Positions 1 to 12,909 of a stretch of DNA of 64,000 nt are shown here, piece after piece. Both the position numbers and the translations under genes were made by a program. The stretch's first letter is position 1. Every line of letters starts with the position of its first letter. Source of the stretch: Kalaharituber pfeilii (lineage: Eukaryota > Ascomycota > Pezizomycetes > Pezizales > Pezizaceae); contig WHUZ01000029.1 of assembly GCA_015179045.1 (NCBI GenBank), forward strand, positions 434,001-498,000, read 5' to 3'. The notes under the pieces are model-generated. The model was given only the letters and a program-made list of their open reading frames with translations. It searched no databases and had not been told where the DNA came from.

Positions 1-1782
1 CAAAACCCGCAGTCTCGCACAAGCCCAGACTAATGCGGGAGGTATCATTATGTATATGCAAGTATAGAATATGCTAAGTTAACCGATTATGCATGCGGGC
101 ATAATATCAGAATATCCGGCACGCAATGTCATGAATTATGGTGATATTGTGTAAGGAATGGGACGTGAATATACGATATGTAAGGTATCATCGTTGCAGC
201 TGCGGCCTTTATGAATTGCTTTCCATCCCTACAATGCTTGCACTTGAATGTGTCGTGCTTGTCCGATCAATGTATCTGGTTGGAATTCAAAATGTGTCAA
301 GAGAGAAATCCGTTTCCATGTCCTTTGGTTCGCTTACCATGCAGGAAGAAAGTAATTACTTGTGGGACTGGTGTCAAAATATCTTTTCTTCAATAGTTTT
401 TCTAGCTAAGGCCTGTTGATCCATGTAAGATTCAAATCTTTATAGAATGCTTATAATTAGCTTTCATTTTTGCTTTATATTAAGTTTACTGCAAGATTAT
501 GCTGCCTACTAGGGGTCAAAAAACTAGTCTGTTACCTTCAGTACGATTTAAACTGCATCCAGTCTTGCTCTCAGCAACAACATAAACTGCAACTCATTAG
601 AGTCGTTTGATTTTATATACCAAGTCGAAAGTCTGGGGATAATTAGTGATGAGTACGATCTGGTCGTTCGTACCCTGCCGTCTGAGGGGAATTGAGCAGC
701 TTTACCGGTTTGACTTCTGCATTTCCAGATGTGCCGCCGTGTAAACAGGCTAGCTTTTTGGTCGAATTCTCCGATGTACTAGTGGACTTAGGGTTGACTC
801 TGAGATGGGGCACTTCCTGTTGGGTTGAGAGTGAGGAGAAGTATCATGGCACCAGGAAACTGGGGTCAATAGCCGGGAGACATGTGGCAGAAACAACTAT
901 GTAGGTAGTCATGCCAAGCAATCATCTTACTCAATTAGGATCCCAATTTCACATTACCAGATAAGGTACGAAGCTAAATTTTCAACAACAAGCTGACTTC
1001 ACGCTCACTGACCAGATGTGAGAACGAAGTCAGTCTCGAACCAGAACGAAGTAACCAGTTTAATAGCTTTATCGTGACAATTCCTGCGAAAGTAATTGAC
1101 TGCTGCTAGCTTCGCTCGTTCTCAGAATAATTGCTTTTCTTGTTTGGTTGTATCTCCGAGTGCGCTTGTTGTAGATATCATGGGGGAAATCCTTGTTTTT
1201 TTTCCCTTTATCTTTGATTATACTCTAAGTGTGGTGAATACTTTTTAACTCACTCATCCTCCCTCCAAACCTAACTTTGCCCTAAGTCTACCTCCACATG
1301 CCGCGCTCACTCACACCCCTTTCGACAACCAAAAAAAAACACTGTTTTTTAATCCTTTATTTTGAAAGTATATTTATTTTATACTTCTTCAACAATTCGT
1401 ATCTTACTAAATGTATGCATGTATGTATGTATGTATGTAAGTAAGTAAGTATGTATGTATGTATGTATGTATGTCAAAAGTCAGGGTAGTTAGAAACATC
1501 ATCTTCAAGAACACATTACGCATATAGCATATCCTACTCGTTCTCATCAAGTGGGAAGGGAAAGAAAAAGGAGGGGGGAATAAGCCGATGAGAAAAAACA
1601 ATGATACATGAGAAAGGAATATAATCCACACCTAAAATAACACAGCACAATCCATCCTAAGACCCAACATACCAAATATAGTATGAAGGTCGAAACTAAG
1701 TCATCGTACAGATCTATGCCCTCCAAACCAATCCCGAGAGTCCCCACCCCTCTGACCTATCGCAAACATCACCACTACACCT
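1..1782. other. gene-free stretch
   Basis: I see no supportable gene. The open frames are short, lack recognisable motifs and have no splice-linked partners. The only clear structure is a TATG microsatellite near 1411-1474. The last part is presumably the 3' flank of the RSC-type gene that ends at 1783 on the minus strand. Confidence 0.6.
1411..1474. repeat. (TATG)n microsatellite
   Basis: A run of GTAT/TATG tetranucleotides is interrupted once by three GTAA units. It is a simple sequence repeat about 300 bp beyond the stop codon of the RSC-type gene. No function is implied. Confidence 0.9.
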
Positions 1783-4700
1783 TCAACTGTCCCCCCACAC
1801 CTTCAACACCTTCCCCAACACTCCCCTCACACTCCTCATATCCTTCATCCTCTGCACATCCCTCCTCCTTCCTTCCTCCTTCAACTCTCTCTTCCGCTCC
1901 TCGCTTCTCTTCCTCTTCCTCGCTAACATCTCCTTCCTCTTCGCTAAATACTCCAACGAGTGGATTGGCCCATTAGCCACGGTCCCTGCTACCTTAGTCG
2001 CAGTACCAGCCGCGCTCGATGCCGGCGTCTCGAGAGGGGGGACAGTAAACCAAAGTATCCTTCCCTCCTCGTCGCGCAGGAACTGCTCCGCAATAGACTC
2101 GGGGATGCCGGAGGTGGTGGCCTCGGGAAGAGTAAATGTGGAGGGCGGCACAGAAGGGGGAGGGTAAACGTTCGTTGCGACGGGGGCGGAAGGGTGTGGA
2201 GAGGGGGGGACGCCTTGAGGCGGCATCGTGGGCGCACGATGCATTTGCGGTTGGTGCATTTGAGGAGGGGGCGGTGCAGGGGTGTATTGTACCGGCTGGT
2301 GGTGCACCGGCTGGGGAGGGGCCGCGTATGCCTGATGAGCCTGCATATGCGGCGTTGGAGGTGGCGGTGGGGGGTACTGTTGATGCTGGACCTGCGGAGA
2401 AGCGTACATGCCCGGATGGGGTGGCATTTGATGATGTATGGCTTGCGGCTGCATAGGCGGCTGATACACGTACGGCTGCTGGTGTGCGTACATTGGCTGC
2501 TGCATCTGGGGCTGCGGCACCGGCACATGGTGTTGTGGCTGCGGAGCGTACATATGAGGCGACGGCGAATGCTGCATGGGTACGGGAGCATATTGTTGCT
2601 GCATTGAGCCCTGCCGCACAAGCGGCGCCCCTTGCGGGGGTTGCTGCGGGTACTGTGGAGGCACCATTGGCGACTGCATCATGTGCTGGTTTGCGGACGG
2701 CGGGCGGTGGTGCATCGTAGCCGGGGGAGCCGCGGGGGTTGGTGCCGGAGGTGTCGGCTGTGGTGCGGGTGTAAGGCTCGCGGCAAGATGCGCTTGCTTG
2801 TACATCTGCGTCATGGAGAGATTCTCATGGTAGTCTATGGACGGTGTGCTAACGGCTGGTGTTTGGGCCTTTGGGGTGGGCGCGGACGTATGCGACGAGA
2901 TAGAGGATTGCGGCGGAGGAGTGGGGTCAAGCGGAGGGGAATCCTATAGAGTTATAATTGATTGAATGTTAGCGAGTTGAGGCATCGACACTTTGTTTAT
3001 ACGTAACAAACTTTGCGAACTGCCAGCTGGCAACTTTATTGAATTGAATTTTGGATGGTCAAAACTTACATTTGGGCCACGAGGTCTCTTGAACACAGCC
3101 CCCACAATTGGCGGTGCATTCTCTGCACCCATTTTCGCCTCCGGGATTGGGTCCGTTTCCGTTGCATTCGGCGGTAGCAAATGCGCAATGGGACTAGGAA
3201 ACTTTTTAAGAGGCTCCTGTTTCTCAAATAAGTCCATTTCGTAGTCCTGCCCGCGAACTTCATCTGGTATACAGCTCTTCCAGGTCTTGATCTTGTTGAA
3301 GTGCTTTTCGGCCTCGTTATATCGGCTTTCACAGACGTAGACCTGTCGATTTCCAATTCCCTTGGGTCTACCCCGCGAATACCGTGTGAAAAACATCACG
3401 AAGCATTTATCAAGGACCTCGTCGATTTGGTGATCGCGGTATTGTCCCGTTTTAACGACCTCATGTTCGTAGAAACGCCTGTCGTAACGGTGGACAGTTT
3501 GTTCTGGGCGGTAGTACCAACACGCATTGATCCATTTCTGTCCGTCGGAATCCTCCCAGGTTCGGTAAACCTGGGCAACTGTTGGTTTAGAAAGATCGTT
3601 TGGATTGATGATATGCACCCAGTCACCTAGCAGATTGTCAACTTTTTTAAGTGTCACAGTTTAATGCATGATCTAAATCAACCTACCAATAACATACGTC
3701 TCCCCTTTGTGCTCTATAGACTTCAGCGGAATTCTCATCTGCTTATTGACACCCTGGCGCGAGTTCGGTTCAGCTCCACCTTGGAACTCACTGTCGTCAC
3801 GTGCTTTCTCTGCTTCCGCTAGATTTGCAAGTTCCTCCTATACGGAAATTAGCCACTGTCTAGTAAGCAATAAAAACATAGGACAAGTCGTACTTCAAGA
3901 GCAACTGCGTCTCTAAAAATCTGCGAATCATCTCGATTGTAATCCTTAGCGTTCTCACACATCTGCCGTATGTCGACCTCAAATTGCTCGACGGACTTGT
4001 ATTCTCGCCGCTTGATTCGTTTCTGCAGGCATCATTAGTGGCCGTGAATATTTGTTCGGAGAATTTAGACTCACCCGGATACCATCTAATGCAATTGGAT
4101 TTTTGATTTCCTGATAATAGTCGGGAAATTGCTTTGCATCTGGTAATCGCTCAAAGGCAGCTACCCTCATGTTGCCACTATTCATGGTCAGCACCTTTCC
4201 TAAATGAAAATAAGTTATTTATATAACGCACTGTTCGTCCTTGCATTTCCTAAGCCCTTTCATGATATTTTTGATGCGACACTCCATCGGAGTATCTACT
4301 CGCGGAGGGCGGCCTCGCTTCCTCCTAGGATCATCCTTCCGCCCTCCGTCGTCATCTCCATCATCGTAAATTGTTTCATGCCTGGGGGGCAGGCGCTTCC
4401 TTTTTGATTTTCGCCGTGTAGTCTCCTCTTCTTCGTCATCCTCATCATCTTCATCGGCACTGTCGTCTTCTGGATCAGAAACTTGGGAGACTTCAGGAGA
4501 TGGTGGAGGAATCGGGCCAAGGTCTGGGAGTGTTGCATCGGCTTCGGTGATGACGCCCTCGTTATTGAGCTTCCTAAGCTCTGTCTCTAGCACAACCTGC
4601 AAAGTGAAGTGCTCAGCATTTTGCTCCCATGTGATGCGTCAGTGTGGTATACAAACCTCCATGGTGACCGCATCCTCATAGACCTGGCTGCCGGACATAT

Positions 4701-5192
4701 TGTACACCTTTGCATTGTGAAATATCTAAATACAGTTAGCACTTTGAGCGAGTGGCGCGACTGTTATATGCTGTACCTGGGCGCAATCCTTCACAAACGC
4801 GGCGAATGTTGTATAACCCTTCTTTTTGATCGAGTTCTGTTTTGGGAAGTACATCGTTAGCGGGGTTTTGACTGCTGCAGGAGGCATGCGTCAACTTGCT
4901 TACTTGGACTGGGTTCATGGCCATGGGGGTCTTGATGACTTTATAGTAGTCCGGCAGGCTGCGCTTTGAGACCAAGTCGTGGAATATTTCGGATATGTCG
5001 CGGCCACTGCGCAAGACATTGAGATAAGCATGTTAGCTGCACGGTCGAATTGACAGACATTTCTTGCAGAAATCTGAGCATCCACAAAACTCACTCCTCG
5101 TCCTTTTGCGCAAACAGGGTGTCTAGGACACCCTGCATAACTTTGTACATAGCATCTGGCAGCTTTGACTCCGAGGAAGCGCGACTGGGCAT
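1783..5192 (-). CDS. RSC1: RSC1/RSC2-type chromatin-remodelling subunit (two bromodomains, AT hook, BAH)
   Basis: This is a subunit of the RSC nucleosome remodeller, where bromodomains read acetyl-lysine and the BAH domain contacts nucleosomes. Ten exons are read from homology and GT-AG sites: 5192-5095, 5006-4904, 4836-4777, 4725-4657, 4596-4228, 4194-4075, 4022-3894, 3837-3687, 3626-3070 and 2943-1783, giving about 938 aa. Visible domains are bromodomain 1 (residues about 10-110, DYYKVIKTPM and FHNAKVYN), an acidic stretch, an AT hook (KRGRPPR, about 203-209), bromodomain 2 (about 215-316, DYYQEIKNP and NAKDYNRD) and BAH (about 345-490, starting near GETYVIGDWVHI). A Pro/Gln/His-rich tail follows, with a conserved block LRDEEGRILWFTVPPL and a basic C-terminus. 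The domain order is that of Rsc1/Rsc2. The start is the first ATG giving PSRASSESKLPD before bromodomain 1. The exon 5/6 junction (4227-4195) implies a 33-nt intron and is the one uncertain boundary. Confidence 0.9.
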
Positions 5193-5745
5193 CCGTCAAG
5201 GCTCGAGAGCAACCGCGGGATATAGATGGGGGATTGCGTTGTTGGTTTCTTAATTTCTTTTTCTTTTCTTTTCTTTTCTTTTCTTCTTTTTTTTTTTTTT
5301 AGCTGTTTGAGTGTGTATATTTATTTTAATTTCAAGTTGTATTTCATCTGCGCCAGTGATAGGGCTGAAAGTTGTTCCAAATTGCGCCTGCCGGGGAGGG
5401 TCGACGCGACCAGCTGGGAGAGGTGGTGGGGGTTGGCTGCGATGCAGGTACCATCGACAGCCGTTGACAACAGACCCGTGGGGCGGGCAGGCTCTCGATG
5501 CGACAGGCGAAGGGCAGTGGTCTGGCCTCTTGAGAGTTGGTCTCGACTCTTAGTTTTGGAGATTTAACGTTGCGGCGAACTAGGATCAGTGTAGCCTCGC
5601 AGGACACAGATGGGCGAAATGGCGACGCGGGCTGGCAGCGGTTAGTCAGCACACAACCATGCAAGACGAGACTGATGTGTATGGGCATAGGAACAACAGC
5701 AAAAGATCTGTATGCATCCCATGATGGGAACAGAAAATTTTTTTG
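5193..5745. promoter_or_regulatory. upstream region of the RSC-type gene
   Basis: This 550-bp gene-free stretch lies 5' of the minus-strand RSC-type gene and probably holds its promoter. It includes a pyrimidine tract of TTTTC units followed by a T run (about 5249-5300). I cannot point to a defined factor site. Confidence 0.35.
5249..5300. repeat. (TTTTC)n plus poly-T tract
   Basis: Tandem TTTTC units merge into a run of about fourteen T. On the RSC gene strand this is an A/G-rich tract about 60-110 bp upstream of the start codon. Such poly(dA:dT) tracts often lie in nucleosome-poor fungal promoters, but here that role is inferred only from position. Confidence 0.7.
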
Positions 5746-5747
5746 TA

Positions 5748-6405
5748 CTCGGGGGTGCCGGAAAGTCTGGTGAATTATGCAGCGCCAAGGTACTCACGTG
5801 CAGCTGCCAAGGTACCTCGATTCGTACAGAGAACTGCACTTGGGTAGGCTCAACATTAGTACACGTCGAGTAGTTGCCAGTTAAGCAGGGGTGCTACAAT
5901 AAATAAATAAACAATGGCCCATACAATGAGATAACCACTCTTCATCAACTCAATAGCCCTTCAACTAGATTTCCAGCTTGACAGCTATAGTTTCTTACTA
6001 TTTTAATAGTACCCTCCGTAAGCTGGGTAGACCACTTCCTCTGTCCCAGCTTGAGGCAGCGTCTTATTAGTTTCCTATGTCTGGTATTATATATATTATA
6101 CAGTGTATATTTGCATCTTACAATTGCAAGATGTTTTTGATTAGATTCTGGTGGTCAAATTTATTTTCTTTCCAGGTATATGATTCTACAGAATATCGGG
6201 TGTGAGAGTTTTGTGATGGTTGTGCGATTGCGGTAGTTGCATGTTTGTATGTGTCGAAAAGATTGTATGGTTTCTCATACAAAAAGTTCGCCAGACTTTT
6301 GGCCACTAAACCATGTCATGTTTTCGAGCGCTGGGTACGTAACTGCGAACTGCACGTGAGTACCTTGGCGCTGCATAATTCGCCAGACTTTCCGGCACCC
6401 CCGAG
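5748..6405. mobile_element. 658-bp TA-flanked inverted-repeat element (mariner/Tc1-like MITE)
   Basis: The two ends are 56-bp inverted repeats (5748-5803 and 6350-6405) that differ at a single base. Each starts CTCGGGGGTGCCGGAAAGTC. The element is bounded on both sides by the dinucleotide TA (5746-5747 and 6406-6407), the target duplication of the Tc1/mariner/pogo superfamily. The interior contains no recognisable transposase, so it is best seen as a non-autonomous element. The near identity of the arms suggests a fairly recent insertion or selection on the ends. The superfamily is inferred from the TA duplication and repeat structure only. Confidence 0.8.
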
Positions 6406-6407
6406 TA

Positions 6408-7374
6408 CTCCACAACTGCGACTCCTTATCTGTTTTCTGGTTTGATGTCTGGTTGCCTGTTGCGCTGCTGCGTTGCATTACAGGGCACGGCACTGTAGAT
6501 CCGCTGCTAAGCAGTAACAAGATTGCTTCAACTGCAAATGCTTTCATCGCCAGCGCAATTCCTAACCTTAGATGGAGGCCTATGAGACTTCGGAAAATTC
6601 TTCAGATATTTGTTTTGTCGTTGTGAGGCAATTGAGGGCGGGCAATTTGAAGTGCCCTGCTGGGTTAGTCAGCTTCTGCTCAACCAGAGTACCACAGATT
6701 TCAAACTGCATGCCGTCCAAAATCCTAAAAATTGGAGCCGCAGAGATTAGCAGCGGACCATGAGCCATCCAGCCAGTTCACTGTGCGTACCAGTAACAAA
6801 AATGGCCCTCGTGAACAGACCGTACTGCACAGCTGCCCAAGCAGTTATTTGAACAGCTAGAACTCAGTTGGCAGCTCAAGCCTTCAGTTCCGCGACATCA
6901 GCTAACAATCAACCCGGCAATGGACCATCTATGCGGTCAAAAAGTCAACGGCGACGTAACGAACGAAATGAACGGAAACGACTGAAGCAGTAACATAAGG
7001 GCTCGAGCCCCGGCTAGTTCTACGCCCATTTCGACGGCATTGCAGAGAATTCAGACTTTCGATGACGCCCGCTGAACCGGAAAGGGAAACTTCCAAACCT
7101 GTCGTTAAACCTACTAAAAGCGAGCGAAAGCCAACTTTGAGTATGCAACTCTACTGTAGTTGATAATGATACCCTAGGCGACAGTGACATACTAGGCAGA
7201 ACAGTAGATCTGCTGCAACTTGCTAGAGAGCAGAGAATGATCACGGACGTCAGAAGGGCCAGCTTTGTACAGTAACTATCATGGGAGGCGAGGTTTGTAT
7301 TCACTTTCCGGATACATTACGCCATTCACCTAACAACAATCTAGGATTACAAGGATGCCTGCCAGTGTGTTCCC
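6408..7374. other. gene-free stretch
   Basis: I see no gene, repeat array or RNA here. The open frames are short and compositionally unremarkable. It lies between the inverted-repeat element and the SGD1-like gene fragment. Confidence 0.55.
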
Positions 7375-7655
7375 AAGCTAAGGTTGGAGAAAGCCCAAGT
7401 CCCTTGAGTGCTTCTACAGAATTCCGGGGCGGAGGAACCTTATAATCCTTACTACACGTTGGCTGCTCATCGCTCTGTGCTCAGCATGCTTTGAATATGA
7501 CCTTCCAATTCTCCCTACGGGACCTCTTCCGGCGCATGGGGGAGGATGATGAGGGTGGTGAAGGTAATGCTGAGGAGGACGACGAGGATGAGCTCTCATT
7601 GCTAAATACAGTCAATATAGCCAAGCTGTACGGCACATTGGTTGCGGAGCTTTAG
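7375..7655 (+). pseudogene. decayed fragment resembling the MA3 domain of SGD1/NOM1
   Basis: Three short reading-frame pieces line up, in order, with the C-terminal MA3 region of the Sgd1/NOM1 nucleolar family as I remember it. These are KLRLEKAQ then VLLQ, EEPYNPYYTLAAH, and TFQFSLRDLFRRMGE with VNIAKLYGTLVAE. The first piece (from 7375) has an in-frame TGA near 7409. The frame then shifts between AAH and TFQFSL, around 7460-7475. The last piece ends in TAG at 7653-7655, where the family continues with a sequence ending in ILK. No upstream MIF4G-like part is visible, so this looks like a captured or duplicated fragment. An intact gene is expected elsewhere in the genome. The assignment rests on motif memory, not alignment. 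Confidence 0.6.
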
Positions 7656-8500
7656 AACATATTGAAGGTATGCTTTACTATACCAGCTCGAAGTCGGTGA
7701 CACTAATTCAACCACGCTGTAGAGGTTCTGCCGTGCGTTTCTGGAAGTATTTTTTTTATTACTGTAATACTAAAATCCCAGCCTCACTACAAGGCCGGCA
7801 AAAGGTCCGAGAAAGCCATTATATTCTCGCGAACAAAGGGACAACCCGGCATCAACCTGTGGGATGCTCTACTTCATCAAAAAAACATATTGGGAACTCG
7901 GACGTTTCTGGTGGGGCAGCTGAGACGGATGCTATGAGGTGGGGAGTCCGAGTGGCGCTGAAAACCGCTACTGTGGCTTACGCAACAGGGTAATTGGTAA
8001 TCCGCGTCAGAAGAAACAGCGGCTAGGTTTCTAGCGGGGCATAGCGCATTATCACCATGTCCGTCGAGTGGAATGGGCTTATGACATCTCACACAGGCCA
8101 CTCTATGATACAACATTCGGAGTTCGTAGGCGATTCAGGGGACTGTTCTTGTTCTCGTGTATTTTTATCCTGTCTGTATAAAAGCGCGTAGAAGTAGTAT
8201 GGGCCTCCAGCTCTTAGTCTGTTTCCCGTCAACGTCCCTTGCGGAGTTGCGACTATTTCCAATTCCCTGTGCTAGAGCGGCTGTAGAAGGCTGCCAAGCC
8301 CAGTCATTGCCCAACTGCTTTTGCGCCCAACAGTTCCGTCCGTGCAACCAGTAATACCTCCGCCGGATCAACAAAGCTGCATATAAGTTCTCTGGCGTAA
8401 CCGAGAAGAAAACGTCACGGGCCTGTGTCGTCTTATCCCTTCCCCTCTTCAATTGAGATACCCATCTCCCTCCGTTCACCACCTATACCACCCGCTCATT
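7656..8500. other. upstream region of the lipoamide dehydrogenase gene
   Basis: There is no supportable gene. The last few hundred bases presumably contain the promoter and 5' leader of the gene starting at 8501. I recognise no particular site. Confidence 0.5.
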
Positions 8501-10476
<1,976 letters not shown>

Positions 10477-12909
10477 TTGGGATATAGGATATAAATAAAA
10501 ACAGAATAATTAAGGATTATAGAAGCCGTTTTAAGATAGTGTTTTATGGGCTCTGAAATGTGAAGGAGAGATTTTCTGAGGTAGGGGTGGGGGTTGGAAG
10601 ACGAGGCAGGTAGAAGAGGAAGAGATTGGGATAGCTGTACTGTATAGTTCAAAGTTGCTCACATTTTTTTCCCTCAATTTTTGCTACCTTACAATTTTAT
10701 ATTCGTTTACAACTTTTTTGCGGGTAAAGCATATGTTTCTTGTTTGGATATGAAAAGGGATTGGCGGGATTATGAATAAATATCTCCGATCAATATACTT
10801 CAAGCTATGATCATCATGACCCGACCCGTTACCCTGGAAACCCAGCATGACTGCGCTCTCAGGTACAATTTGGGCCGCCTGGGGGGTAGTATGTGGATGT
10901 CAGATCCACTGTATGAACACATTTGAGATAACCCGCAGGCTATGGGATTTTGTTTGTATACCAGCGAATAAGCGCATTTAATCTGCAACGTAGTGCTATG
11001 GAGCAGACGGATGCATGTGAGAGAACTATAGTTTGTATACCACTGGGCAGTAAATCCCCGAATTCAACTTTGTTTGCAATAGTTAATTCAGTTACACAGG
11101 CGGCGCGACTATCGACAGTGCTGTATTGTTATCTCTGGAAGATATTTTAGACGGCGAGAGAAGCACACAATTGTCTTCTTAACTCTAAGTATGATCGAGG
11201 TGTGTAATGTACGTAGGTCAAGATCAGATGAAATCAACATGATTTTAAGACTTGGATCAAGTATGGAGTGGGCCCCCTTGTTGGGACATGGTTATTTATT
11301 TTTTTCTGTTGTTTTTTATAGAAACTTGAGATGGAGGAGGTTTCGGTACAATACCTATGTATCGCACTGCTACGACGATTATCTCCATCCCTCCCTCTCA
11401 CCCCCCACCGCCCGCCAAATCTAATTTATTTGCTCTGAACCCCTGTCGTCCGGCCGTCCATTCATCTATCCATCCATCCATCCATTCATCCATGGCCTGC
11501 AGCCGCCCGTGCGCATCCCGCCCTGCTCAGTTTTTGCAGGTGGAGCGCAAAAGAGGATAAACGCCCATTGGTATGATATGCTTCCTCTGGCCATGGATTG
11601 CTCCCGCAAATTTGAACTAATATGTCGCAAAACTCATTTATGTACCACAGGGCATGGTTCCATCTGTCGAAAGTACTCTTACCTACTGTAGGGAGCGGTT
11701 CCCGGCTTTCTGCAGCGCTTGTAAGGAAGAGCGGAGGATGGGGAGGCGGAAGTAGGCTGTCGAAAGATGGTATCGGAGGGGCGGCATCTGGGCTGCGCAG
11801 TGAAAGTCCGCCAGTGCGGAGAGGGGTATCAGAAACATTCTGGGGAGAGGGCAATAAATTATTGATGCAGGCACGGCACAACTGCAGTAAAACACGCGAA
11901 AGCTCTCCCTGAAAGTTGAACGCACACAGTACGGGCTACAAAACCACGCCTTCAGTTCTCTGTTTCTACAACAGCAGGAGAAAACGACAAGACCCAGCAC
12001 GCCTCACTCCAGCTCGCACGACTATACCGAAGCCAGCCAGCCATATATAATCAATCCCAAGGCATTACATGGCAGAACGGAGGCATCGGCCAATATACCA
12101 TCCCTCAGCCCTGTAGCTCCTGACTTATCTGTGACCGCAACGTCTGGTCCGCCTGCTTTGCTTCGGGTGTGGTGTGCCACTGTGCGTCTGAGCAGCGCAA
12201 GCCCGAGGCCCCTTGCAGACCCAACGCCGCCGCAGACTCTACTCACTTGTGAGTCACCTCAGCAACAATCGGGGGTACCAGCTTTCTGTGCGGTGCAGCT
12301 GGAGCAAGTAATCGCCTTGCTCTGCCTTCCTCTTACCCTCCTCCGCTTCTATATATCATAATACCAGCTGGGTGAGAGGCCGTCAAATCATATCCGCGTA
12401 CGAGTAGGCGTTCCGGAACTGATGTATCAGGAGCAGGGCCGCGTAGTGAACATAAGACATAACCTACGCCCGTTTGCTTACGCCCTTGTTTCATTCGTCC
12501 CTTCTAGATTTCTATTTTCTCCAACTCTGTCTTGACAATTTTCTCATTTTCCTTCAATCTTACATCCTCTATCTTCTCATTACTTTGTTTCGCGATACGT
12601 AAGTGTCTAATGTCTACAAATCCCAATACCTTTCGTGCTCGTTGAACCTCGACCCCCTGAGCAACTCCCATTACCGAGTTGGGTATCCTTCATTCCAGCT
12701 TCGTACAGGCGACAGGGTCCCATAGCAACCAGAAGGCACACACACACACACACACGGCATCAGTTAGGAAATTTATCCGACACATTTAGAGTTTACCCCA
12801 CTCCAATTGAGAATAAACCAAATCAAGAGAGAGAGAGAAAGAAAAAAAAAGAGAGAAAAAGGGAAAGAGAGGTAAAGGAAAATAATTTATATCACTCACA
12901 CGAAGTTCC
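10477..12909. other. gene-free stretch and INP1 upstream region
   Basis: No gene is supportable. The T-rich first part is the 3' flank of the lipoamide dehydrogenase gene. Around 11460-11495 there is a small ATCC/CATT simple repeat. From about 12480 the sequence becomes pyrimidine-rich, then A/G-rich with a CA run (12737-12755), which looks like a promoter and leader for the gene at 12910. Confidence 0.55.
12737..12755. repeat. (CA)n microsatellite
   Basis: About nine CA dinucleotide repeats lie roughly 155 bp upstream of the INP1-like start codon, followed by a purine-rich GAGA/AAAG tract. Confidence 0.9.

Noticed and set aside
1960..2607. Long plus-strand frames opposite the last RSC exon
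   Set aside because: They are antisense shadows of the Pro/Gln/His-rich tail of the RSC-type protein, with Arg/Gly-rich composition caused by that bias.
6993..7012. GGGCTCGAGCCC palindrome resembling a tRNA T-arm
   Set aside because: No TTC-R-A loop, acceptor stem, anticodon arm or D-arm could be aligned, so it is not called a tRNA.
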